Below, piece by piece: positions 22,570 through 34,309 of a stretch of DNA of 64,000 nucleotides. The notes beneath the pieces were generated by a model. The model searched no databases. It was not told the DNA's origin and was given only the letters and a program-made list of their open reading frames with translations. Every line of letters begins with the position of its first letter. Within the stretch, counting starts at the first letter, position 1. Origin of the DNA: Achatina immaculata (lineage: Eukaryota > Mollusca > Gastropoda > Stylommatophora > Achatinidae); NCBI GenBank assembly GCA_009760885.1, contig CM019702.1, positions 50,895,738-50,959,737 on the forward strand. The letters are read 5' to 3'. A program made the translations under genes and the position numbers.

Positions 22570-23125
22570 TCTGTATTCCAGTCTATGACGTCTCTGTATT
22601 CCAAGCTATGGTGTCTCTGTATTCCAAGCTATGGCTTCCCCGTTCCCAAGCTTTGGCTTCTCTGTATTCCAGGTTATGGCTTCTGTCTATTCCAGGCTAT
22701 GGTGTCTCTGTATTCTAAGCTATGGTTTCTATGTTTTCCAAGCTATGGCTTCTCTGTATTCCAAGATTTGGCTTCTCTGTTTCCATGCTTTGGCTTCTCT
22801 CTATTCCAGGGTATGGGTTCTCTCTATTCCAGGATATGGGTTCTCTGTATTCCAAGGTATGGCTTCTCTCTATTCCAAGTTATGGCTTCCCTCTATTCCA
22901 TGGTATGGCTTCTCTGTATTCCAAGATATGGTTTCTCTCTATTCCAGGCTATGGCTTCTCTCTATTCTATGGTATGGCTTCACTGTATTCCAGCGTATGG
23001 CTTCACTCTATTCCAGGCTATGGCTTCTCTCTATTCCAATGTATGGCGTCTCTTTATTCCAGTCTATGGCCTCTCTCTATTCCAGGCTATGGCTTCTCTC
23101 TATTCCAGGCTATGGCTTCTCTGTA
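22570..23125. repeat. 22-bp minisatellite, about 25 units
   Basis: TATTCCAGGCTATGGCTTCT with CT variants repeats. All three plus frames stay open over hundreds of bases (unit translations such as SLYSRLWL), so none is evidence for a gene. Confidence 0.94.
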
Positions 23126-23164
23126 AACTTCACCGCCGCCAAGATGATGCCAGACTCTCTCTTT

Positions 23165-23445
23165 GTGCTCCAGATGAAGGGAAAGATGGGCATAAGAAGA
23201 TCTTCAGATGAGGGGAAAGATGAGCATAAGAAGATCGTCAGATGAAGGGAAAGATTGGTATAAGAAGATCTTCAGATGAAGGGAAAGATGTGTATAAGAA
23301 GATCATCAGATGAAGGGAAAGATGAGCATAAGAAGATCTTCAGATGAATGGAAAGATGGGTATAAGAAGATCTTCAAATAAAAGGAAAGATGGGCATAAG
23401 AAGAACTTCAGATGAAGGGAAAGGTGGGCATAAGAAGGTCTTCAG
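23165..23445. repeat. 34-bp minisatellite, about eight units
   Basis: The unit contains GATGAAGGGAAAGATGGGCA and TAAGAAGATCTTC. Confidence 0.92.
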
Positions 23446-23532
23446 ACGCGAGTTGCTGACTCAGATAAGTGCACTGCTTGTAGTACAAATCTGGTCATTA
23501 TCACTTAGACATGAACACATTCATCCAAACTT

Positions 23533-23538
23533 CCTCTC

Positions 23539-23592
<54 letters not shown>
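23533..23592. repeat. (TC)n microsatellite
   Basis: About 28 TC dinucleotides with one interruption, at the 5' edge of the CR1/L2-like fragment. Confidence 0.95.
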
Positions 23593-23594
<2 letters not shown>

Positions 23595-23595
<1 letters not shown>

Positions 23596-24385
23596 TCACA
23601 AGCAAGCATTAAATCTGATTTATGACAAAAACCCCATACAGCCTGTAGATCAGCACAAAGAACTCAAAATTCAACCCCACAAATATAGAATTATTTTTAA
23701 CAAAGTTAAGTTTATTCAGAGAATTCTGTCGCACAATGCTCCGCCTTACTTGTGGTCTCTGTTTACTTACAACACTAGACATAGCCAGCGTTTAAAAAAC
23801 TGTCTTCTTCCTAAACCCAGGATTGACCTGTACAAGAAAAGCCTTGCATACTCTGCAGTACAGCTCTGGAACACCCTCCCCTACAATTTAAAATCCATTG
23901 GTAATACTTCATCCTTTAACTCAAACCTGTTTCATTATTTACTTGCTTGTAATTATATGCCTCCATAAAATAACCAGCACTCTCTCAACACATGACTCGC
24001 CAACCATCCAGTACTAAAATGACATAGTTCGAAAAGTAGCTTTTTAGATATTGTTAGAAATTATTTTAATGTTTGTTAAAAACATATGTTAGAGGATCTG
24101 TATTTACAATGTATTTTTGTTTATGTACATGTCTGTTTGTGTATGTGTGCGTGAAGCTATTTTATTAGGTTAATTACTTCTTCTCTTTTACTTTGAATGT
24201 AATAGTTAAATCTTACACTCTTTTGATATGTTTTTTCCTAATTTAATTTGTATATTTGTACTAAATCAAGTGTGTGGGAAGAATGAAAGATGGAGTGATG
24301 AAGAGCAGAATATAAGACGGGCCTGCGTGCCCAATTCTTTACCCTTTAAAAATAAAGATTATTCATTCATTCATTCATTCATTCA

Positions 24386-24390
<5 letters not shown>
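23595..24390 (+). mobile_element. CR1/L2-like non-LTR element, 3' end with (ATTC)n tail
   Basis: A single frame from about 23600 to 23968 encodes the C-terminal end of a CR1/L2-type polyprotein: RIIFNKVKFIQRILSHNAPP, then RHSQRLKNCLLPKPRIDLYK and SLAYSAVQLWNTLPYNLKS. A 3' UTR of about 400 bp follows, with AGACGGGCCTGCGTGCCCAA and TTTAAAAATAAAG, ending in (ATTC)n at 24359-24390. The same 3' terminus with the same tail occurs truncated at 42783, 44365, 49905, 52070 and 56135, so this copy shows what those short pieces are. It is 5'-truncated, has no polymerase domain and is inactive. Confidence 0.85.
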
Positions 24391-24424
<34 letters not shown>

Positions 24425-24430
24425 CCTCTG
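24391..24430. repeat. (TC)n microsatellite
   Basis: TC run directly after the (ATTC)n tail. Confidence 0.9.
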
Positions 24431-24499
24431 TCTTTCTGTAGGTCTTTCACACTCACTCTTCTCAGTCAGGAATTTTAAATATATCTTCTCTCACCTTTG

Positions 24500-25450
24500 A
24501 ACCCCCTCCACTCCTGCACTTATACTTCACAACATTCGCGTCTGCCTCAAAGTAACATTTCCAAGCCTGGCAAGAGATGGGTACCTGTACCTCTAGAGTT
24601 CAGGGGTACCTTCTCTTGCATTGTCAGGGTTGACAAGAGAAGCACAGAGCAGAATGCACTTGCTGTGAATGCAGAGGTCAGCGCCCTCCTCAGTGACAAC
24701 TTTAGTGAGGCAGATTCTGGGGTGTACACAGATGAGCCCGCTCTACGACATGAAAGGAGTTCGTGGGTCAGAACATTCCAGGAAACCAGCACGAGCAGCT
24801 TGACGACGAAGATGATGGCAGTAACGAAAGCATTCAAGTGGCTAGAGTCATAAAACTAGACCCGTGTCTGCTTACTAAGAGATTCAGTGAGTATGTTCTG
24901 GAAGGCTGGAGGCTGGAGTTAACAAGCAAATTACAGCAAAGATCAGGGGCAGACAAGCCAGATTTGTAGGAGATTTTCTGAGAAGAAGAACATTGACACA
25001 TACTGTGACAACTGGAAAAACTGAAGGAAGAAGAGACAGAGGAAGACAAAGAGAGAGAGAGAGAGAAGTTACTGGATGGGCTGTCAGTGTGGCTAGGAAG
25101 AATGTCACCGACGAATCTCATAATCAAGTCTAAAGACCGCGAATTGTGGAGAGCATATGAATTAATTTGATCCGGAAGGTGGCGTCAGTCATTGCACATA
25201 TCAACGATTCGCAGTCACCTTCATCTACGTCCATGGTCACGTGGGCATCCAGGGAAATGAGAGAACTGATAGACTGGCTGGCTCTGCCAACAGCGCAGAT
25301 GGACAACCGCTGGATCCATCTGATATTGTTATCGCGATGAGAGAGATGGGCAGAGTAGAGGAATTCGAAGGCAGTGAATCCATATCGTTGCTTAGAGAGA
25401 GAGAGGCTTACGAAGGAAATTGTTTTCTGCACGTTTCTCAGATGTGAGTA
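24500..25450 (+). pseudogene. Retrotransposon RNase H domain, interrupted
   Basis: The plus strand shows the start of an RNase H fold (SGVYTDEPALRHERSSW near 24715-24765), a middle block (TAVTKAFKWLES...RDSVSM near 24815-24890), and the C-terminal block FIYVHGHVGIQGNERTDRLA near 25215-25280. These are typical of RNase H domains in retroelements. The usual acidic residues are partly altered: YTDG has become YTDE, and SDS has become RDS. An in-frame stop follows KWLES. A second retroelement fragment at 24917-25172 separates the middle from the last block. I cannot assign the clade. Confidence 0.68.
24917..25172 (+). mobile_element. RTE-like element, C-terminal domain
   Basis: The frame reads KQITAKIRGRQARFVGDFLR, then THTVTTGKTEGRRDRGRQR, a GA-rich stretch, and LDGLSVWLGRMSPTNLII followed by KSKDRELWRAYELI and a stop. 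This is the C-terminal domain of an RTE-like polyprotein lying inside the RNase H pseudogene. The same domain at 37440-37870 has been turned into a tandem array. Confidence 0.8.
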
Positions 25451-25479
25451 GTTGAGTAGCCATCGGTGAAAAACTAATA

Positions 25480-26240
25480 TGGCGGCGTCCTACAGTCGGG
25501 CAGTTGTGAGAAGAACAAAGAGGTGTTAGAAAGAGGTTGATCTTTTGCTCTACAGGAGTCTAGACAGCAACTGTGAGAAGAAGAACAAAGAGGTGCTAGA
25601 AAGAGGCTGATCGTTGACGTTACTGGAACGTAGATAAAATTTCTCGAACGTTAGACCAGCACATGATTAACTTGTACTAGATCAGCATAGAAGGAGGGTG
25701 ACTTTAACTAGACTAGCATAGCAGGAGGATGGCTTTAACTTGGCCAGAATAGCTGAAGGATGACTTTAACTAGGCCATCATAGAAGGAGTGTGACTTTAA
25801 CTAGGGAAGCATAGAAGGACAATGACTTTAACTAGCCTAGCACAGCAGAAGGATGACTAAATAGACTAGCATAGCAGGAGGGTGATTAACTAGACTAGCA
25901 CAGCAGAAGGATGACTAACTAGAATAGCATAGCAGGAGGGTGATTAACTAGACTAGCATAGCAGGAGGGTGATTAACTAGACTAGCATAGCAAGAGGGTG
26001 ACTTTAACTAATAGGCCAGCATAGAAGTATGGTGACTTTAACTAGGCCGGCATAGAAGGAGGGTGACCTTAACTAGGGCGGTATAAAAGGAGGGTGACTT
26101 TAACTAGGCCAGCATAGATTGAGGGTGACTGTAACTAGGTTAACATAGAAGGAAAGTGACTTTAACTAGGCCAGCATAGAAGGAGGGTGGCTGTAACTAG
26201 GCCAGTATAGAAAAAGGGTGAGTTGAACTAGGCAAGCATA
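25480..26240. repeat. Local duplication and about 33-bp minisatellite
   Basis: A segment of about 70 bp (AACAAAGAGGTGYTAGAAAG) is duplicated at 25510-25620. From 25660 to 26240, about 17 units with ACTAGGCCAGCATAGAAGGA and GGGTGACTTTA follow, with variable length. Confidence 0.85.
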
Positions 26241-26305
26241 GTTGTCTGTTTCTAGTTGTACAGTGTTTTTTTTTATGTTTTGAAGAAGATTTTTTTAATG
26301 GAAGC

Positions 26306-26795
26306 ATGGTTACAAGAGGATCACTGAGAAGATGTAGAAGTGATACAGAGCAGAGACCTTCAGTTGTTGATTATGAGGCTACTTCTAGCGCTCATAGACC
26401 AAAGTCTGTTCGTGTTACATCTCATCATGCTCGCAAGAAAACAAAAATCCGCAAGTGCAGCAAAGAGTATCTTCAGCCTAGATTTACCCAAACAGCCGGG
26501 ACAGATTTCCAGGCAAAGTCCGTTTGTGTTTTATTCTGGGAAATTCTGGTTAATGAATCTATGAAACCTACAAGTATTAGTCCCCATCTAGAGACAAAAC
26601 ACATGCAACACAAGAATAAATGAGTGACGGAAATGAGAAATGGCCAAACAACTTCACAAAAACATCAGTTGTGAACCCCCGAGAGTGCAACTTTGCTTCA
26701 TATAACGTGACTAAACAAAATATTGCCAGAGCAGAAAAGGCTCATACTATAGGCGAGGAAGTGATTCTCCCTGCGAGGAAGTGATTCTCCTTGCG
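26306..26795 (+). pseudogene. ZBED/hAT-like transposase, N-terminal fragment
   Basis: The open frame 26306-26623 ends with SKEYLQPRFTQTAG, VNESMKPTSISPHLETKH and QHKNK, which resembles the BED zinc-finger region of ZBED5/Buster-type hAT transposases. The HxxxxH half (HLETKH) is present. The Cys half is damaged: only one Cys, in VCVLFW, is seen. After the stop, another frame continues the family pattern as ASYNVTKQNIARAEKAHTIG and GEEVILPA, where a 20-bp minisatellite begins. The second copy at 27506-27790 has single-base deletions. It is a broken transposon, not a host zinc-finger gene. The assignment is by remembered family pattern. Confidence 0.6.
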
Positions 26796-27030
26796 AGGAA
26801 GTGATTCTCCCTTCGAGGAAGTGATTCTCCTTGAGAGGAAGTGATTCTCCTTGCGAGGAAATGATTCTCCCTGAAAGGAAGTGATTCTCCCTGTTAGGAA
26901 ATGATTCTGATTCTCCGTGCGAGGAAGTAATTCTCCTCCCTGCGAGGATGTAATTCTCCATGCGATGAAGTGATTCTCCCTGCGAGGAAGTGATTCTTCC
27001 TGCGAGGAAGTGATTCTAGTGATTCTCCCT
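26755..27030. repeat. 20-bp minisatellite derived from GEEVILPA codons, copy 1
   Basis: GAGGAAGTGATTCTCCCTGC repeats about 13 times, starting exactly at the transposase codons for EEVILPA. Units in the middle are degenerate (GTTAGGAAATGATTCTGATT). Confidence 0.9.
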
Positions 27031-27786
27031 GCATGTGTAGTAAAATAGTATGGTGCAGGTGCCGTGAATATTGAAAGATAGAATGCCTGCTGGAAAGCGA
27101 GTTAAACTGACGAGCTGTGTGTTTTACTGACGGAGAGTGTAAGTGTACTTAACTTTCTCTTTACTACTCAAGTTAACTATTCCAAGAATTGGAATCCACT
27201 AAGTTGTTACTAAGTTACTAAGTTGTTACTAAAGTGAACGCACTGCATCGGCACGCCACGTTCTCAACAAGTCCACACATTGGTAATGCAGATGATCTTG
27301 ACTACAAGTCTAATAATAACCAGCCTGACATTCCATGACACAACACAAGACATGGACTTGTTGTCACGACAGAGTCTCCAGGTTATAATTTTAAAAGAAC
27401 CACCAAAACTTTAATATGAGAGTAGATGTGGATGACGAGGTGAACGATGAATTAACTAAAAAAAAAATCAGACAACACAAAATAAAGCCAAATGTCCGGA
27501 AAGGGTATCTTCAGCCTAGATTTACCCAAACAGCCGGGACAGATTTCAGGCAAAGTCCGTTTGTGTTTATTCTGGGAAATTCTGGTTAATGAATCTATGA
27601 AACCTACAAGTATTAGTCCCCATCTAGAGACAAAACACATGCAACACAAGAATAAATGAGTGACGGAAATGAGAAATGGCCAAACAACTTCACAAAAACA
27701 TCAGTTGTGAACCCCCGAGAGTGCAACTTTGCTTCATATAACGTGACTAAACAAAATATTGCCAGAGCAGAAAAGGCTCATACTAT

Positions 27787-28070
27787 AGGCGAGGAAGTGA
27801 TTCTCCCTGCGAGGAAGTGATTCTCCTTGCGAGGAAGTGATTCTCCTTGCGAGGAAGTGATTCTCCTTGAGAGGAAGTGATTCTCCTTGCGAGGAAGTGA
27901 TTCTCCCTGCGAGGAAGTGATTCTCCCTGCGAGGAAGTGATTCTAGTGATTCTCCCTGCGAGGAAGTGATTCTCCTTGCGAGGAAGTGATTCTCCCTGCG
28001 AGGAAGTGATTCTCCCTGCGAGGAAGTGATTCTTCCTGCGAGGAAGTGATTCTAGTGATTCTCCCTGCAT
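27787..28070. repeat. 20-bp minisatellite derived from GEEVILPA codons, copy 2
   Basis: This is the same unit as at 26755. It has about 13 more uniform units, broken twice by a GATTCTAGTGATTCTCCCTG variant. Minus-strand frames here are array translation. Confidence 0.9.
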
Positions 28071-28599
28071 GTGTAGTAAAATAGTATGGTGCAGGTGCCG
28101 TGAATATTGAAAGATAGAATGCCTGCTGGAAAGCGAGTTAAACTGACGAGCTGTGTGTTTTACTGACGGAGAGTGTAAGTGTACTTAACTTTCTCTTTAC
28201 TACTCAAGTTAACTATTCCAAGAATTGGAATCCACTAAGTTGTTACTAAGTTACTAAGTTGTTACTAAAGTGAACGCACTGCATCGGCACGCCACGTTCT
28301 CAACAAGTCCACACATTGGTAATGCAGATGATCTTGACTACAAGTCTAATAATAACCAGCCTGACATTCCATGACACAACACAAGACATGGACTTGTTGT
28401 CACGACAGAGTCTCCAGGTTATAATTTTAAAAGAACCACCAAAACTTTAATATGAGAGTAGATGTGGATGACGAGGTGAACGATGAATTAACTAAAAAAA
28501 AAATCAGACAACACAAAATAAAGCCAAATGTCCGGAAAGGGGTTATCCCAGATATATGAGCAACATATGACTCAGACATACTTACATACTTCAAATAGA

Positions 28600-28995
28600 G
28601 TCACAGCACTGTTACGTTCCAGCAATGGAATCAATCTTCAGGAACCCTTGTACCACTGGCAGTCTAGACCTTGAAACTAATCGGGAGGAAGGCTTCTCCC
28701 GTTGTACCAGTGACAGTCTAGACCCTTAAACTAATCGGGAGGAAGGCTTCTCCCGTTGTACCAGTGACAGTCTAGACCCTTAAACTAATCGGGAGGAAGG
28801 TCTCTCCTAATACGGAAACCGGAAAGTAACATAATCAGGCATTGCTACACAACGATGTCTTGCAGCATTCTTCGCCTTGGTCTTCCTCTCTATTTCATGA
28901 TTGCTGTTTGCTACACAACGATGTCTTGCAGCAGTCTTCGCCTTGGTCTTCCTCTCTATTTCATGATTGCTGTTTGCTACACAACGATGTCTAAA
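28600..28995. repeat. Two short arrays (57 bp and 66 bp units)
   Basis: 28640-28800: a unit of about 57 bp with TTGTACCAGTGACAGTCTAG repeats three times. 28845-28995: a unit of about 66 bp with TGCTACACAACGATGTCTTG and TTCATGATTGCTGT repeats 2.3 times. Confidence 0.85.
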
Positions 28996-29019
28996 ATGAG
29001 GCAACAAGAAATATCTGAA

Positions 29020-30012
29020 GTGTCTGGAACCATTCTTCTGTATCCTGCACTCAGCTTTGCCAATACATGATTCTACTTCTCAGTCATGTCTGGAACCATT
29101 CTTCTGTATCCTGCACTCAGCTTTGCCAATACATGATTCTACTTCTCAGTCATGTCTGGAACCATTCTTCTGTATCCTGCACTCAGCTTTGCCAGTACAT
29201 GATTCTACTTCTCAGTCATGTCTGGAACCATTCTTCTGTATCCTGCACTCAGCTTTGCCAATAAATGATTCTACTTCTCAGTCATGTCTAGAACCATTCT
29301 TCTGTATCCTGCACTCAGCTTTGCCAGTACATGATTCTACTCTCAGTCATGTCTAGAACCATTCTTCTGTATCCTGCACTCAGCTTTGCCAATACATGAT
29401 TCTACTTCTCAGTCATGTCTAGAACCATTCTTCTGTATCCTGCACTCAGCTTTGCCAATACATGATTCTACTTCTCAGTCATGTCTGGAACCATTCTTCT
29501 GTATCCTGCACTCAGCTTTGCCAATACATGATTCTACTTCTCAGTCATGTCTAGAACCATTCTTCTGTATCCTGCACTCAGCTTTGCCAATACATGATTC
29601 TACTTCTCAGTCATGTCTAGAACCATTCTTCTGTATCCTGCACTCAGCTTTGCCAGTACATGATTTTACTTCTCAGTCATGTCTAGAACCATCTTCTGTA
29701 TCCTGCACTCAGCTTTGCCAGTACATGATTCTACTTCTCAGTCATGTCTAGAACCATTCTTCTGTATCCTGCACTCAGCTTTGCCAGTACATGATTCTAC
29801 TTCTCAGTCATGTCTAGAACCATTCTTCTGTATCCTGCACTCAGCTTTGCCAGTACATGATTCTACTTCTCAGTCATGTCTAGAACCATTCTTCTGTATC
29901 CTGCACTCAGCTTTGCCAGTACATGATTCTACTTCTCAGTCATGTCTAGAACCATTCTTCTGTATCCTGCACTCAGCTTTGCCAGTACATGATTCTACTT
30001 CTCAGTCATGTC
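29020..30012 (+). repeat. 66-bp tandem repeat, 15 units
   Basis: A 66-bp unit (22 codons) with GAACCATTCTTCTGTATCCT and GCACTCAGCTTTGCCA repeats 15 times with very few changes. Frames with DSTSQSCLEPFFCILHSALP units remain open, but short deletions in two units (near 29340 and 29690) shift the frame, and no start or splice context supports coding. Confidence 0.93.
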
Positions 30013-30029
30013 TAGAAAACTCAGACAAC

Positions 30030-33000
30030 CAAAAATCTTTGACTCCTATGTCTGAGCCATCTCTCATATCTTTAAGCATTCTGTCTGAGCCTCTTGCAGG
30101 TATGTCTGAGCCTCTCTCCTCTATGTCTGACCTCTTTCCTCTATGCCTGACCTCTTTCCTCTATGCCTGACCTCTTTCCTCTATGTCTGACCTCTTTCTT
30201 CTATGTCTGACCTCTTTCTTCTATATCTGAGATATGTATTCAGGTGCTTATTTACTCTATACCTGTCTCTTTCCTCTATGACTGAGTCTCTCTCCTCTAT
30301 GTCTGATCTCTTTCCTCTATGTCTGATCTCTTTCCTCTATGTCTGATCTCTTTCCTCTATGTCTGATCTCTTTCCTCTATGTCTGAGTCTCTTTCCTCTA
30401 TGTCTGATCTCTTTCCTCTATGTCTGATCTCTTTCCTCCATGCCTAACCCTCATTGCTCTGAGTTTCTTTCCTCTATGTCTTAGTCTCGCTTCTCTATGC
30501 CTGACCTCTTTCCTCAATGTCTGACGTCTTTCCTCTATGTCTGACAACTTTCCTCTATATCTGACATCTTTCTTCTATGTCTGACATCTTTCCTCTATAT
30601 CTGACATCTTTCCTCTATGTCTGACATCTTTCCTCTATGTCTGACGTCTTTCCTCTATATCTGACGTCTTGTCTCAATATCTGACATCTTGTCTCTATGT
30701 CTGACATCTTTCCTCTATGTCTGACATCTTTCCTCTATGTCTGACGTCTTTACTCTATATCTGACATCTTTCCTCTGACGTCTTTCCTCTATATCTGACA
30801 TCTTTCCTCTATGTCTGACATCTTTCCTCTATGTCTGAGTCTCTCTCCTCTATGTCTGAGTCTCTCTCCTCTATGTCTGAGTCTCTCTCCTCTATGTTTG
30901 AGTCTCTCTCCTTTATGTATGAGTCTCTCTCTCCTTTATGTATGAGTCTCTCTCCTCTATGTCTGTCTCTCTCTCCTCTATGTCTGAGTCTCTTTCCTCT
31001 ATGTTTGAGTCTCTCTCCTCTATGTTTGAGTCTGTCTCCTCTATGTTAGAGTCTCTCTGTTTGAGTCTCTCTCCTCTATGTCTGAGTCTCTCTCCTCTAT
31101 GTTTGAGTCTCTCTCCTCTATGTTTGAGTCTCTCTCCTCTTTGTCTGAGTCTCTCTCCTCTATGTTTGAGTCTCTCTCCTCTATGTTTGAGTCTCTCTCC
31201 TCTATGTATGAGTCTCTCTCCTTTATTTTTGAGTCTCTCTCCTCTATGTCTTAGTCTCTATGTTTGAGTCTCTCTCCTCTATGTTTGAGTCTGTCTCCTC
31301 TATGTTTGAGTCTCTCTGTTTGAGTCTCTCTCCTTTATGTTTTAGTCTCTCTCCTCTATGTTTGAGTCTCTCTCTTCTATGTTTGAGTCTCTCTCCTCTA
31401 TGTTTGAGTCTCTCTCCTCTATGTTTGAGTCTCTCTCCTCTATGTCAGAGTCTCTCTCCTCTATATTTGAGTCTCTCTCCTCTACGTTTGAGTCTCTCTC
31501 CTCTGTGTTTGAGTCTGTCTCCTTTATGTTTGAGTCTCTCTCCTCTATGCTTGAGTCTCTCTCCTCTATGTTTGAGTCTCTCTCCTCTATGTTTGAGTCT
31601 CTCTCTACCCTATGTTTGAGTCTCTCTCCTCTATGTTTGAGTCTCTCTCCTCTATGTCTGAGTCTCTCTCCTGGATGTTTAAGTTTCTCTCCTCTGTGCC
31701 TGAACCTCTCTCATCTATGCCTGAGCCTCTCTCCTCTATGTTTGAGTCTCTCTCCTCTATGTATGAGTCTCATTCCTCTATGCTTGATTTCTTTCTTCTA
31801 TCTGACCTCTTTCTCAGTCTCTTTCATCAATGTCTGACCTCTTTCTCAGTCTCTTTTATCGATGTCTGACTTCTTTATCAGTCTCTTTCATCAACGTCTT
31901 ACCTCTTTCTCAGTCTCTTTCATCAATGTCTGACCTCTTTCTCAGTCTCTTTCATCAATGTCTGACCTCTTTCCTCTATGTCTGTAGCTATGTCTGAGTC
32001 TCTCTCCTCTATGTCTGACCTCTATGTCTCTCTCTTCTAGTTCTGATCTCTTCCTCTATGTCTTTGTCTCTTTCCTCTAAGCCTGACTTCTTTCCTCTAT
32101 GTCTGACCTCTTTCCTCTATGTCTGAGTCTCTATGTCTGACCTCTGTCTGAGTCTCACTCCTGAGTCTCTCTCCTCTATGTCTGATCTCTTTCTCTTTCC
32201 TCTATGTCTGACCTCTGTCTGAGTCTCTCTCCTGACCTCTCTCCTCTATGGCTGAGTCTTTCTCTTCTATGTCTGACCTCTTTCTTCAATGCCTGACCTT
32301 CTTTCCTCAATGCCTGACCTCTTTCCTCTAAGCCTCTTTTCTCTAAGCCTCTATGTCTGAGCCTCTATGTCTGGACCTCTATTTCTGAGCCTCGTTTCTC
32401 TATGTCTGTGCCTCTATGTCTGAGCCTCTCTCCTATGTGACTGAACCTCGTTTCTCTATGTCTGAGCCTCTCTCCTCTATGTCTGAATTTCTCTCCTCTA
32501 TGTCTGAATTTCTCTCCTCTATATTTGAGCTTCTCTCCTCTATGTCTGAGCTTCTCTCCTCTATGTCTGAGTCTCTCTCCTCTATGTGTGAGCTTCTATG
32601 TCTGAGCTTCTCTCCTCTATGTCTGAACTTCTCTCCTCTATGTCTGAGTCTCTCTCCTCTATGTCTGAGTCTCTCTATGTCTGAGCTTCTCTCCTTTATT
32701 TTTGAGCTTGTCTCTTCTAAGTCTGATCCTCTTTCCTCTATGTCTCAGATTCTTTCCTCTATGTCTGAGCCTCTCTTCTCTATGTCTTTTACGTCCGAGT
32801 CTCTCTCTTCTAGGTCTGAGTCTCTCTTCTGTATGTCTTTCTCCTTTTGTCTAAGTATGTCTGAGCTTCTCTCCTCTACATCTGAGCTTCTCCCCTCTAT
32901 GTCTGAGCTTCTCTCCTCTATGTCTGAGCTTCTCTCCTCTATGTCTGAGCTTCTCTTCTCTATATCTGAACTTCTCCCCTCTATGTCTGAGCTTCTCTCC

Positions 33001-34010
33001 TCTATGTCTGAGCTTCTCTTCTCTATGTCTGAGTCTCTCCTCTATGTGTGAGCTTCTATGTCTGAGCTTCTCTCCTCTATGTCTGAACTTCTCTCCTCTA
33101 TGTCTGAGTCTCTCTCCTCTATGTCTGAGTCTCTCTCCTCTATGTCTGAGCTTCTCTCCTTTATTTTTGAGCTTGTCTCTTCTAAGTCTGATCCTCTTTC
33201 CTCTATGTCTCAGATTCTTTCCTCTATGTCTGAGCCTCTCTTCTCTATGTCTTTTACGTCCGAGTCTCTCTCTTCTAGGTCTGAGTCTCTCTTCTGTATG
33301 TCTTTCTCCTTTTGTCTAAGTATGTCTGAGCTTCTCTCCTCTACATCTGAGCTTCTCCCCTCTATGTCTGAGCTTCTCTCCTCTATGTCTGAGCTTCTCT
33401 CCTCTATGTCTGAGCTTCTCTTCTCTATATCTGAACTTCTCCCCTCTATGTCTGAGCTTCTCTCCTCTATGTCTGAGCTTCTCTTCTCTATGTCTGAGGC
33501 TCTTTCCTCTGTGTCTTAGATATTCTCCTCCATGGCTAAACCTCTCTGGTCTATCTGAACACCTCTTCTCTAAGTCTGAACCTCTACGTCTGAGACTCTC
33601 TCCTCTCCGTCTGAACCTCTCTTCTCTATGTCTAAGCCTCTCTGGTCTATGTCTGAACCTCTCCTCTAGTATCTGAACTTCTTTCCTCAACGTCTGAGCC
33701 TCTCTCCTCTTTGTCTGAACCTCTCTCTTCTATGTCTGAACCTCTCTCCTCTATGTCTGAACCTCTATGTCTGAGCCTCTCTCCTCTATGTCTGAATCTC
33801 TATGTCTGAGCCTCTCTCTTCTATGTCTGAACCTCTCTCTTCTATGTCTGAGCCTCTCTCCTTTATGTCTGAGCCTCTCTCGTCTACGTCTGAGCCTCTC
33901 TCCTCTATGCCCGAACCTCTCTCTTCTATGTCTGAGCCTCTCTTCTCTATGCCTGAACCTCTCTCCTCTACGTCTGAACCTCTATCCTCTATGTCTGAGC
34001 TCTCTGGTGT
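30030..34010. repeat. About 4-kb satellite of 21-bp units
   Basis: The unit CTATGTCTGAGTCTCTCTCC plus T and its variants fill almost 4 kb. The unit encodes MSESLSS in one plus frame and LCLSLSP in another, so frames up to about 210 residues arise. Subfamilies occur in blocks: TGACATCTTTCCTCTATG at 30530-30830, GAGTCTCTC at 30830-31800, GAGCTTCTC at 32460-33500, and GAGCCTCTC at 33690-34000. Irregular spacing at 31800-32450 breaks all frames. Confidence 0.95.
32582..33510. repeat. About 460-bp higher-order duplication inside the satellite
   Basis: The block beginning TATGTGTGAGCTTCTATGTC at 32582 and again at 33042 carries the same succession of variants, including the rare TTTTACGTCCGAGTCTCTCT and TTTCTCCTTTTGTCTAAGTA. 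This shows a recent block duplication. Confidence 0.88.
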
Positions 34011-34309
34011 TTCCAATCTTCACATTTTTATTCGTCTACGCTGTGAAATTTCAGAATTTCCCTTCATTCATTGTTTCCAACTCTTGCCAATCACAACGCA
34101 CGCAGTTAGGCTCTAGAAACTTCTTCCTACTTTTCTCATGATAATCAGACTTTTGAGTACTGTACTAGTCACCCTAATGTGTAAGATTTAACAACAAACA
34201 GGACTCGTTAAGTTTACTGAAAGTTTTCGAATATTAGTAACGCACCAACTTACAGAAATAAAGTTGTTATTTCCCTTCCCCAGTACTATATTGACATAGA
34301 GACTATATG
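34011..34309. other. Unique sequence; no gene seen
   Basis: A short spacer between satellites without a recognisable feature. Confidence 0.5.

Larger units (their letters stand above)
26465..28543. repeat. 1.04-kb direct tandem duplication
   Basis: The segment 26465-27503 (from GTATCTTCAGCCTAGATTTA to GCCAAATGTCCGGAAAG) is repeated at 27504-28543 with a few single-base differences. The embedded 20-bp array differs in unit order and number. Both copies contain the decayed ZBED fragment. The remainder has no recognisable gene. Confidence 0.92.

Noticed and set aside
29386..30170. Long frames with repeating DSTSQSCLEPFFCILHSALP
   Set aside because: The 66-bp unit is a multiple of three, which keeps the frame open by arithmetic. 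Units with short deletions break it, and no start or splice context is present.
30831..33519. Ser/Leu-rich repeat proteins up to 211 residues (MSESLSS units)
   Set aside because: 21-bp satellite arithmetic. Several phases are open at once and blocks with irregular spacing interrupt all of them.
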